This document shows, in pieces, positions 9,475 through 17,645 of a stretch of 64,000 nt of DNA. The position numbers were made by a program, and so were the translations under genes. The notes under the pieces were generated by a model. The model ran no database searches, was not told the DNA's origin, and saw only the letters and a program-made list of their open reading frames with translations. The stretch is from an uncultured Ruminococcus sp. GTDB taxonomy: Bacteria > Bacillota > Clostridia > Oscillospirales > Acutalibacteraceae. Within the stretch, counting starts at the first letter, position 1. Every line of letters starts with the position of its first letter. The DNA lies in the NCBI GenBank assembly GCA_905233755.1, contig CAJODM010000012.1, positions 26,207 to 90,206 on the forward strand, read 5' to 3'.

Positions 9475-10794
9475 ATGAAGAGTGTTATTCGACTTGTTTC
9501 GATCCTGCTGAGCATGCTGATCCTGTCGGCGGCGCTGTTTTCTGTGCCGGCGGGGGCGGTGACCTTTGACTGCGACGTGACGACCTACTCCGACTCGATA
9601 CTGATGATCAACCTCGACACCGGTATGGAGGTCTACAGCAAGGACGCCGACGCACAGCGCTATCCTGCCAACCTCACCAAGATCATGACCTATATCGTCG
9701 CCGCCGAGTACTTCGACGACTTCGACAACACCAAGATCCCCGTCAAGCAGAGCATCGTCGACGGCGTGCTCGACAGCGGGATGACCACCTCGGGGATGGA
9801 GTGGCACACCGGCGAGAACCTCAGCGTGACCGATATCCTGTATGAGATGATGATGACCCAGGGGCACGACGCCGCGCTCCTGCTCGCCGACTATATCGGC
9901 GAGGGGGACATCTCGGCATTCGTCGAGCTGATGAACGAGAAGGCACAGCAGCTCGGCTGTACCGGCACCCATTTTGCGAACCCGACCGGCGTCCATGACG
10001 CCGACCACTATACCACCGCGCGCGACTTGGGCATTATGACGCGCTATGCGATGGGGCTGCCGCTGTTCTCCAAGATCTGCGGCACCGCCACCTACTATAT
10101 GGAGGGCGACGATTATCCCATCGTCACCACCAACTATATGATCGATCCCGGGCGCGGCGGCGAGTACTTCTATACCTATGCCACCGGCGTGAAGAACGGC
10201 ACCACCGAACAGGCGGGACGGTGTCTTGTCGCGACGGCGGTTTATGACGGCTATGCCTACCTGTGCATCTGCCTGCACGCGCCGTATGATGAGGAGAAGG
10301 AGAAGACCGACCAGTACTGTATGATCGAGGCGGCAGACCTGTTCCGCTGGGCGTTCCTGAACCTGACCTTCGTGACCGCGGTGACCCGCTCTACACCGGT
10401 ATGCGAGCAGCAGGTCGATCATGCGTGGGATACCGAGTCGATCCTGCTCGTGCCCGAGACGGATCTGAACATCGTCCTGCCCGACGACTATACGGACGGC
10501 GATGTCACCATCACCCCCGATTCGACCGACTCGGTCAGCGCGCCGATCACCAAGGGCGATGTGGTCACCACCGCTACCGTCAGCTATCGGGGCGAGCCGT
10601 TCACCACCATCAACCTTGTCGCGGGCGATTCGGTCGCTGTCAGCCCGATCCTCTATACCACCGACGCGATCCGTACCGTGCTGACCTCGCCGTGGTTCCT
10701 GCTTGCGGTTGGCGTGATCGTCATCCTGTTCATCATCTATGTCTCGGTGTCGTCCTCCTATGCGAAGAAGAGACGGCGCGACAAGCGAAGATAA
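9475..10794 (+). CDS. DacF/PBP5-like (S11) homologue with degenerate active-site motifs and a C-terminal TM anchor
   Basis: INLDTGMEVYSKDADAQRYPANLTKIMTYIVA (SxxK Ser replaced by Asn), QGHDAA, GVKNGTTEQAGRCLVATAV; C-terminal TM WFLLAVGVIVILFIIYVSV plus a basic tail. Confidence 0.85.
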   Translation: MKSVIRLVSILLSMLILSAALFSVPAGAVTFDCDVTTYSDSILMINLDTGMEVYSKDADAQRYPANLTKIMTYIVAAEYFDDFDNTKIPVKQSIVDGVLDSGMTTSGMEWHTGENLSVTDILYEMMMTQGHDAALLLADYIGEGDISAFVELMNEKAQQLGCTGTHFANPTGVHDADHYTTARDLGIMTRYAMGLPLFSKICGTATYYMEGDDYPIVTTNYMIDPGRGGEYFYTYATGVKNGTTEQAGRCLVATAVYDGYAYLCICLHAPYDEEKEKTDQYCMIEAADLFRWAFLNLTFVTAVTRSTPVCEQQVDHAWDTESILLVPETDLNIVLPDDYTDGDVTITPDSTDSVSAPITKGDVVTTATVSYRGEPFTTINLVAGDSVAVSPILYTTDAIRTVLTSPWFLLAVGVIVILFIIYVSVSSSYAKKRRRDKRR

Positions 10795-10804
10795 ATTGAG
10801 ACTT

Positions 10805-10840
10805 CTGAGCACTTCTGACATTTTTCAGAGGTGCTCTTGT
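10805..10840 (+). terminator. putative terminator
   Basis: GAGCACTTCTGA-cattttt-TCAGAGGTGCTC hairpin followed by TTGTGTT. Confidence 0.45.
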
Positions 10841-10949
10841 GTTATCATGGGATCGTTCCGCGTTGTTTACAAAACCTTAACTTGACTTTGCTGCTGCCAA
10901 CCGATACAATATATAGTGAAAAGAAATAGCTTTATAAGGAGGATCTGTC

Positions 10950-12110
10950 TTGACTTCTAAGCTTTCATGGATCACGTTTATTCCGCTGACGGTAGCGGCG
11001 GTGTTCTTTAAGTTTGTGCAGATGATGTATATCGACTCCGGCTCCAGCGTCGTGTTCGGGCTGACGCCGCAGTGGTGCGAGTACATATCGCTGTTCTGCA
11101 TCGCGGGCGTCTTTCTGTTCTCGGTGCTGTTCTGTGTGATCGACCGCCGCATCTCGCCGTACTATGCCGTGCGGCGGAACTTCGGCGCCGGTGTGTTCGG
11201 TATCCTGATCGGGCTGCTGCTCGCCGCCGACGGCGCCAAGTCCGTATTCGACGTCATCGAGACCGGGCTCTTCACTGTGATGGAGATCGTTGAGATCGTC
11301 TTTATGATCCTCGCGGCGGTAGCGTTCATCGTGCTGGGGCTCGCCCACTTTGTCAGGCGGAAGAACTCGACCTTCGCGCTGTTCTATCTGATGCCCGCGC
11401 TGCTGTGTGCGGTGCGGCTGGTGCGCGTTTTCATGGGGATCACGACGATCTCGGTGATCAACGCCGACATCAGCTTGCTGCTCAGCTATGTTTTTGCGAC
11501 CCTGTTCTTCTTCAACTTTGCGGTGCTTCTGTCAATGACCAAGGCGAAGAACGCCGTGAAGTGGTGCTTTATCTATGGGTTTCCGGCGGTGGCCGCGCTG
11601 CTCGCCTATGCCGTATCGGAGATCTACTTCGGCTTTGACTATGTCGAGCTGTGGAGCAACGCCGAGATGGTCGAGCTTGCGCTGATCGGGCTGTATATCC
11701 TGAGCTTCTTGATCGAGCTGACCGTGTTTGCTAAGCGCCGCGAGCACGTCATCGTCGACGGGCTTGACGAGACGGACGAGTATGAACAGCTGCCGGACGA
11801 GAACGAGGAGCCCACAGAGGATCCGGTCGTCGTCACCGGCAGCGATATCGAGGACGATCCCAACCCCTCGTCCTACCTCTCGACCGCCGATACCAGCGAC
11901 TACCTCTACCGCGTGACGACCCCCAGCGATGAGATGAACCGTGACATCAAGGTCCAGGATACCGATGCCGACGTCGCCGATGACTATATCATGAGCAAGT
12001 CCCGCGACTATAACGCCGACAGCGAGGCGTCCTCTGACGATGGGTACTCTTCCCGCATGGACGAGATAGACAAGCTGATCCTCGAGATATCCGAGGAGGA
12101 GTATCAGTAA
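10950..12110 (+). CDS. hypothetical polytopic membrane protein with long acidic cytosolic-like tail
   Basis: TTG start with AAGGAGG upstream; about 8 hydrophobic segments followed by about 125 residues rich in D/E/S/T. Confidence 0.75.
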   Translation: MTSKLSWITFIPLTVAAVFFKFVQMMYIDSGSSVVFGLTPQWCEYISLFCIAGVFLFSVLFCVIDRRISPYYAVRRNFGAGVFGILIGLLLAADGAKSVFDVIETGLFTVMEIVEIVFMILAAVAFIVLGLAHFVRRKNSTFALFYLMPALLCAVRLVRVFMGITTISVINADISLLLSYVFATLFFFNFAVLLSMTKAKNAVKWCFIYGFPAVAALLAYAVSEIYFGFDYVELWSNAEMVELALIGLYILSFLIELTVFAKRREHVIVDGLDETDEYEQLPDENEEPTEDPVVVTGSDIEDDPNPSSYLSTADTSDYLYRVTTPSDEMNRDIKVQDTDADVADDYIMSKSRDYNADSEASSDDGYSSRMDEIDKLILEISEEEYQ

Positions 12111-12142
12111 TCCCCAGCAAGTATTAGAAAAGGACTGATCTT

Positions 12143-13543
12143 TTGAAACGAACCGTTGCTGTGCTGCTCTCCATACTGCTGCTGTCGTGCTTTCTGCCGA
12201 CGGTGATAGCGAGCTCTGCGTCCTCTGACTTTACGGTAGAGGGCGGTGTTCTCGTATCCTACAGCGGCGGCGACACATCGGTCAGCATCCCCGACACGGT
12301 CTACAGCATCGCGTCCTCTGCGTTTATGGGCAACACCGATATCACGAGCGTGACGATCCCCTCGTCGGTCGTGTCGATTGGTGATCGCGCGTTCTACGGA
12401 TGCTCGTCGCTCTCATCGGTCAGCGGCGGGACGAACGTCAGCTATATCGGTGCGGCGGTGTTCGAGGGAACGCCCTACCTGACCGATTCTACCACCAAGT
12501 ATATCACCCTGGGCAACACCGTGGTATGGTACAACGGGACCTCGACCTCGGTGACGCTCGCCGACAAGTATGTGTGCGTCGCGCCCTATGCCTTTGCCTA
12601 CAGCGCGCTCAAGTCCTTTAGCGGGCCGTCGCTGCGCACGGTGGGCGAGGGGGCGTTCTACGGATGCGATGCGCTGACCTCGGTGACGCTGCCGTCATCG
12701 CTCTCGTATGTCGGGGCGTATGCCTTCTTTGGCACGCCGTATCTTGACTCTCTGGGCGATTTTGCGGTTGTCGGCGACGGGATCATGGTCGCCTATCAAG
12801 GCGACGATACCACCGTGTCGGTACCTGCCTCGGTGCGTCAGATAGCGCCCCGCGCCTTTGCCGAGAACACGACCGTGACCGCTGTTACCCTTCCGTCCGC
12901 GACCTTCTCTGTCGGGAGCCAGGCGTTTTTGAACTGTACCGCGCTGCGCGAGCTGAATCTGTCAAACGGGCTTGTCAGCATCGGGAGAGAGGCGTTTGCC
13001 TGCTGTACCGCGCTTTCACAGCTCATCACCCCCGACAGCTTGTCGAACATCGGCGTCGGCGCGTTCCTCTCTTGTACCGGGCTGGGTTCTGTATCGCTCA
13101 GCGGCAACTCGCTGACGATCGGCAACGCGGCGTTCTCGGGATGCACCGCGCTCGAGGTGGCGATGTTCTCGAACACCGTGTTCATCATCGGCGCGTCTGC
13201 CTTTGACGGGGATGAGAACCTGCGGGCGATCTCGGTATGCCCGTCGGTCGGAATGATCGCGTCCAACGCGTTCTTAGGATGTCAGCCGCTGACCGCCGTG
13301 GTGGACGAGGGCTCCTATGCCCAGAGCTCGCTCTACGGTACGGCGACGCTGCGGACTGCGCGCGGCGATGCCGACGAGGACGGTACGGTCTCGATCTTCG
13401 ACGTTACGCGCATCCAGCGGTATGTTGCCGAGATGTCATCCCTCACCCCGATCCAGCTTGCGCTTGCCGATACCGATATGGACGCGCTGGTCTCGATACT
13501 CGACGCGACACGCATCCAGCGACAGCTCGCCCAGCTTGGATAA
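12143..13543 (+). CDS. secreted BspA-like leucine-rich repeat (LRR_5) protein with C-terminal dockerin
   Basis: Repeats such as ITSVTIPSSVVSIGDRAFYGCSSLSSV; C-terminus GDADEDGTVSIFDVTRIQRYVAEM...ADTDMDALVSILDATRIQRQLAQ (two EF-hand-like loops). Confidence 0.88.
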   Translation: MKRTVAVLLSILLLSCFLPTVIASSASSDFTVEGGVLVSYSGGDTSVSIPDTVYSIASSAFMGNTDITSVTIPSSVVSIGDRAFYGCSSLSSVSGGTNVSYIGAAVFEGTPYLTDSTTKYITLGNTVVWYNGTSTSVTLADKYVCVAPYAFAYSALKSFSGPSLRTVGEGAFYGCDALTSVTLPSSLSYVGAYAFFGTPYLDSLGDFAVVGDGIMVAYQGDDTTVSVPASVRQIAPRAFAENTTVTAVTLPSATFSVGSQAFLNCTALRELNLSNGLVSIGREAFACCTALSQLITPDSLSNIGVGAFLSCTGLGSVSLSGNSLTIGNAAFSGCTALEVAMFSNTVFIIGASAFDGDENLRAISVCPSVGMIASNAFLGCQPLTAVVDEGSYAQSSLYGTATLRTARGDADEDGTVSIFDVTRIQRYVAEMSSLTPIQLALADTDMDALVSILDATRIQRQLAQLG

Positions 13544-13559
13544 GTGATTGACACCGCCC

Positions 13560-13821
13560 GCTTTTCGTGGTATAGTAGACACCGAGATAGATGATCGTTG
13601 ATGGGGACAACGCCCCCGCTCGCTGCGCTCCAGAGAGCCGCCTGTTGCTGTGATGGCGGTGCGCTGCGCCGGACGGATACCACCCCTGAGATCGTGCCGG
13701 AATGCACGACGTTCGCCGCGTTAAGGCATATGAAGGGTATCGTATGATACCGAAGTTGGGTGGAACCACGTTGTAAGACGTCCCGATAGTTCTTTTCAAG
13801 AATTATCGGGCGATTGTTTTA
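13560..13821 (+). ncRNA. T-box leader upstream of thrS
   Basis: GGGTGGAACCACG T-box sequence followed by a terminator hairpin CCCGATAGTTCTTTTCAAGAATTATCGGG; position upstream of thrS. 5' boundary approximate. Confidence 0.85.
13782..13821 (+). terminator. T-box regulated terminator
   Basis: CCCGATAGTTCTT-ttc-AAGAATTATCGGG with a T-rich tail. Confidence 0.75.
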
Positions 13822-13948
13822 TATACTAAGTTGAAGGAGAGATCAAGATGATACAAGTAGAGCTTAAGGGCGGCGTTGTCCGGCAGTTTGATGAGAACAC
13901 CACTCCCGCCGAGATCGCCAAGTCGATTACAAGAACACCTGTGCCGCC

Positions 13949-15778
13949 ATGGTCGACGGCAAGGTGAGCGATCTGCGTACGCCGCTTATGGCGGACTGCA
14001 AGGTCGAGCTGCTGACCTTTGATGACGACGAGGGGAAGAAGGCGTTCTGGCATACCACCTCGCATATCCTTGCTCAGGCGGTCAAGCGTCTGTATCCCAA
14101 TGCAAAGCTTGCCATCGGGCCCGCGATCGACGAGGGGTTCTACTATGACTTTGACGTCGAGAAACCGTTTGACAGCGACGACCTCTCCCGGATCGAAGCC
14201 GAGATGAAGAGTATCGTCAAGTCCGGCATCGAGATATCGCGCTTTGAGAAGAGCCCCGAGGACTCGCTCGCCCTGCTGAAGGAGATGAACGAGCCCTACA
14301 AGGTCGAGCTTGCATCCGAACACGCCGACAAGGGCGAGCCCATCAGCTTCTACAAGCAGGCCGAGTTCACCGATCTGTGTGCCGGGCCGCACCTGATGTC
14401 GGTCGCTGCTGTCAAGGCGTTCAAGCTCACCAACTGTACCGGCGCCTACTGGCGCGGCGATTCGAAGAACGCCCAGCTCTGCCGCGTATATGGGATCTCG
14501 TTCCCGAAGGCGGCGATGCTCGACGAGTATATCACCCGTCGGGAAGAGGCGCTCAAGCGCGATCACAACAAGCTCGGCCGCGAGCTCGAGCTGTTCACCA
14601 CCGTCGACTATATCGGACAGGGGCTGCCCATCATGCTGCCCAAGGGCGCGCGTGTCATCCAGCTGCTGCAGCGGTTCGTCGAGGACCTCGAGCAGAAGCA
14701 CGGCTGGCAGCTCACCAAGACCCCCTTCATGGCTAAGTCCGACCTCTACAAGATCAGCGGCCACTGGGATCACTACAAGGACGGGATGTTCGTCCTCGGC
14801 GACGAGGAGAAGGATGACGAGGTCTATGCCCTGCGTCCGATGACCTGTCCGTTCCAGTACCAGGCGTTCCTCAACCGCGGGCGCAGCTATCGCGACCTGC
14901 CGATGCGCCTCAACGAGACCTCGACCCTCTTCCGCAACGAGGCGTCCGGCGAGATGCACGGGCTGATCCGCGTGCGCCAGTTCACCATCTCCGAGGGGCA
15001 CCTCATGTGCACCCCCGAGCAGCTTGCCGGCGAGTTTGAGCATTGTCTGTCGCTCGCTATCTACTGTCTCAAGACCCTCGGGCTGTATGAGGACGTGTCC
15101 TACCGCTTCTCCCAGTGGGATCCCGACGACCGCGAGAAGTACATCGGTACCCCCGAGCAGTGGGCTGAAGCCCAGGGCGTGATGAAGGAGATCCTCGATC
15201 ACCTCGGCATCGCCTACAAGATCGGTATCGGCGAAGCCGCCTTCTACGGGCCTAAGCTCGATATCCAGATCAAGAACGTCTTTGGCAAAGAGGACACCCT
15301 CATCACCATCCAGATCGACCAGATGCTCGCCGAGAAGTTCGGCATGGAGTATGTCGACCGCGACGGTGTGAAGAAGAACCCGTATATCATCCACCGCACC
15401 TCGATCGGCTGCTATGAGCGCACGCTTGCGCTGTTGATCGAGAAGTACGCCGGCGCGTTCCCGCTGTGGCTCGCTCCCGTACAGGTCAAGCTGCTGCCCA
15501 TCGCCGACCGCCATCTCGACCGTATCTATGAGATCAGCCGTGCGCTCGACGATATCGGGATGCGCGTCGAGGTCGACGACCGATCCGAGAAGATCGGCTA
15601 TAAGATCCGCGAGGCCCAGATGCAGAAGGTGCCCTATATGGTCATCATCGGCGACAAGGATATCGAGAACGACACTGTTTCGATCCGCCACCGCAAGGAC
15701 GGCGACCTCGGCTCGATGCCGCTGAGCGACTTTGTTGCCATGATGCGCGACGAGATCGATCACAAGGTGATTAAGTAA
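13949..15778 (+). CDS. thrS: threonyl-tRNA synthetase (TGS N-terminus apparently frameshifted; see finding)
   Basis: FWHTTSHILAQAVKRLYP, GPHLMSVAAVKAFKLTNCTGAYWRGDSKNAQL, RPMTCPFQYQAF class II catalytic core and anticodon-binding domain. Confidence 0.93.
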   Translation: MVDGKVSDLRTPLMADCKVELLTFDDDEGKKAFWHTTSHILAQAVKRLYPNAKLAIGPAIDEGFYYDFDVEKPFDSDDLSRIEAEMKSIVKSGIEISRFEKSPEDSLALLKEMNEPYKVELASEHADKGEPISFYKQAEFTDLCAGPHLMSVAAVKAFKLTNCTGAYWRGDSKNAQLCRVYGISFPKAAMLDEYITRREEALKRDHNKLGRELELFTTVDYIGQGLPIMLPKGARVIQLLQRFVEDLEQKHGWQLTKTPFMAKSDLYKISGHWDHYKDGMFVLGDEEKDDEVYALRPMTCPFQYQAFLNRGRSYRDLPMRLNETSTLFRNEASGEMHGLIRVRQFTISEGHLMCTPEQLAGEFEHCLSLAIYCLKTLGLYEDVSYRFSQWDPDDREKYIGTPEQWAEAQGVMKEILDHLGIAYKIGIGEAAFYGPKLDIQIKNVFGKEDTLITIQIDQMLAEKFGMEYVDRDGVKKNPYIIHRTSIGCYERTLALLIEKYAGAFPLWLAPVQVKLLPIADRHLDRIYEISRALDDIGMRVEVDDRSEKIGYKIREAQMQKVPYMVIIGDKDIENDTVSIRHRKDGDLGSMPLSDFVAMMRDEIDHKVIK

Positions 15779-15796
15779 TCAGAAGGTTGATGCCGA

Positions 15797-16585
15797 TTGC
15801 GAAAGCATAAACTGTACAAGGTCAGCCGCGGCGCGCTCGAAGAGCAGCGGCTGCGCGAGGACAACCGAACCGAGACCCAGCGCGCGCTGCTGTTCATCCT
15901 GCCGGTGCTGATGGTGGCGGTGCTTGTGCTGGGGCTGTACTTCGGCTACCAGACCTATCGTCATACCTTTGTCACCTCCTCCACCGTATCCTCTGCCGGG
16001 ACGGCGGGTGACGAGGACCGCGATCCGATGCTGCTTTCGGTCGTCAGCTCTGCGTCGCCGCTCGAGCAGGACTATGTGCCAACGCTCTCGACGGTGCGGG
16101 GGGTCGAGGTATCCGCCTATGCTGCCGATATGCTCGAGCGGATGCTCACCGATGCCGACAGCGACGGTGTCGAACTGATCCTGAGAGAAGGTTATATTTC
16201 TTTTGCAGAAGAAAAGGAGCGATATGACGCCGCTGTCGCCGCCTACAAGAAGTCGTCCAAATCATCGACCGTGAAGGCGGAGTCCTACGTCAAGCGCACC
16301 ATCCCGAAGGAGGGCGAGAGTGAGCAGCAGACGGGGCTGATCGTCTATCTCGATGCGGACAGCGATGCGGACAGCGATGCGTTCGAGTCCACTCCTGCGT
16401 TCTCGTGGTTGTTGAAGAACGCGTCCGACTACGGATTTGTGCTCCGCTATCCCGAGCAGGAGAACGTCGGCGGCATCCGCTACACGCCCCACCTGTTCCG
16501 GTATGTCGAGGTCGAGGACGCCTATTTTATCCGCGCGTATGATATGAGCTTTGACGAGTATGTCGCCTATATCGAAGCAAAATAA
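15797..16585 (+). CDS. membrane-anchored VanY/M15B D,D-carboxypeptidase-like protein lacking zinc ligands
   Basis: N-terminal TM; ESEQQTGLIVYLDAD aligns with SEHxTGxAxD, WLLKNASDYGFVLRYP is typical M15B, RYTPHLFRYVE aligns with EPWHFRYVG. Confidence 0.72.
   Translation: MRKHKLYKVSRGALEEQRLREDNRTETQRALLFILPVLMVAVLVLGLYFGYQTYRHTFVTSSTVSSAGTAGDEDRDPMLLSVVSSASPLEQDYVPTLSTVRGVEVSAYAADMLERMLTDADSDGVELILREGYISFAEEKERYDAAVAAYKKSSKSSTVKAESYVKRTIPKEGESEQQTGLIVYLDADSDADSDAFESTPAFSWLLKNASDYGFVLRYPEQENVGGIRYTPHLFRYVEVEDAYFIRAYDMSFDEYVAYIEAK
16198..16210. repeat. dyad motif TTCT-N5-AGAA inside the vanY-like CDS
   Basis: GGTTATAT-TTCT-TTTGC-AGAA-GAAAAGG. Confidence 0.5.
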
Positions 16586-16615
16586 CCGGTTTCTCCTATT
16601 TTTCGAAAAAAATGC

Positions 16616-16644
16616 TTGCATTTTGTATTTCTTTATAGTATAAT
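16616..16644 (+). promoter_or_regulatory. sigma-A-like promoter of rpmE
   Basis: TTGCAT - 17 nt - TATAAT. Confidence 0.6.
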
Positions 16645-16687
16645 TCATGTGTTATGATTTGCTCTTGATGTGAAAGAGGTGAACAGA

Positions 16688-16891
16688 ATGAAGGAGAACA
16701 TCCATCCCCAGTATGAGCAGACCACCATCACCTGTGCCTGCGGCAACGTGATCGAGACCGGCTCTACCAAGAAGGATATCCGCGTTGAAATTTGCTCCAA
16801 GTGCCATCCCTTCTTTACCGGGAAGCAGAAGCTGGTTGATACCGGCGGTCGTGTCGATCGTTTCAAGAAGCGTTTCGGCATGGACAAATAA
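16688..16891 (+). CDS. rpmE: 50S ribosomal protein L31
   Basis: [63 protein letters not shown] (zinc-type L31). Confidence 0.95.
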   Translation: MKENIHPQYEQTTITCACGNVIETGSTKKDIRVEICSKCHPFFTGKQKLVDTGGRVDRFKKRFGMDK

Positions 16892-16904
16892 TTTTATCCG
16901 AGCA

Positions 16905-16936
16905 TAAGGCGGTACATCGGTACCGCCTTATTTTGT
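16905..16936 (+). terminator. intrinsic terminator of rpmE
   Basis: TAAGGCGGTAC-ATCG-GTACCGCCTTA-TTTTGT. Confidence 0.8.
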
Positions 16937-16961
16937 CATATCTGTAGGATGGTGGCTATCT

Positions 16962-17585
16962 ATGAATGTCTATAAGACCGTTGCGTCCTCTGTCTGTGCC
17001 GAGCTGGTAGAGAAGCGGTCGCGGTTTCTGGGCTATATCTGTCCTGTTACGACCGAGCAGCAGGCGCTCGCGTTTCTGTCCGAGAAGCGAAAGCTCCACT
17101 GGGACGCCACCCATAACGTATATGCCTATATCATCCGCGATACCGGTACGGTGCGCTACTCTGACGACGGCGAGCCGCAGGGGACCGCCGGCATGCCGGT
17201 GCTCGATGTGTTGCAGAAACGCGGGCTGTGTGATCTGGTCGTCGTCGTGACGCGCTACTTCGGCGGCGTGCTGCTCGGCGCGGGCGGGCTGGTGCGCGCC
17301 TATTCGGCGGCAGCATCGCGCGCGGTCGAGCTCTCCGGCGAGCGCGAGATGACGATGTGCTCGGTGTGCGAGGTGCGGCTATCCTATACGCTGTACGGTC
17401 GTGTGCCCGCGCTGATCGCGTCGCTCGGCGGCGTGGTGGATGACGCGGTGTTTGCCGACGATGTGGGGCTGACCTTCCATCTGCCCGAGGAGATGCTCGC
17501 TCCCTTTTGCAAGGAGCTGTCCGAGCTGTCGAACGGCAAATGTCAGCCAAAAGAGCTGCGAAAAGAATTTTTTTGCCTGAAATAA
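16962..17585 (+). CDS. YigZ/IMPACT family protein
   Basis: KRSRFLGYICPV, ATHNVYAYII, RYSDDGEPQGTAGMPVLDVLQKRGLCDLVVVVTRYFGGVLLGAGGLVRAYS. Confidence 0.92.
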   Translation: MNVYKTVASSVCAELVEKRSRFLGYICPVTTEQQALAFLSEKRKLHWDATHNVYAYIIRDTGTVRYSDDGEPQGTAGMPVLDVLQKRGLCDLVVVVTRYFGGVLLGAGGLVRAYSAAASRAVELSGEREMTMCSVCEVRLSYTLYGRVPALIASLGGVVDDAVFADDVGLTFHLPEEMLAPFCKELSELSNGKCQPKELRKEFFCLK

Positions 17586-17645
17586 AGGGTATTCTTCGCT
17601 TTTTGCGTAAATAATAGACAGAGAACAATGTGAATAAATAGCAGA

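Noticed and set aside
9388-10821. 477-aa minus-strand ORF opposite the second DacF-like gene
   Set aside because: Antisense artefact; the forward ORF has a signal peptide, S11 fold landmarks and a TM anchor.
13826-15763. 645-aa minus-strand ORF opposite thrS
   Set aside because: Antisense shadow of a well-supported gene; the translation is compositionally biased (D/H/L/V/R-rich) with no recognisable family. A consequence of GC-rich codon usage.
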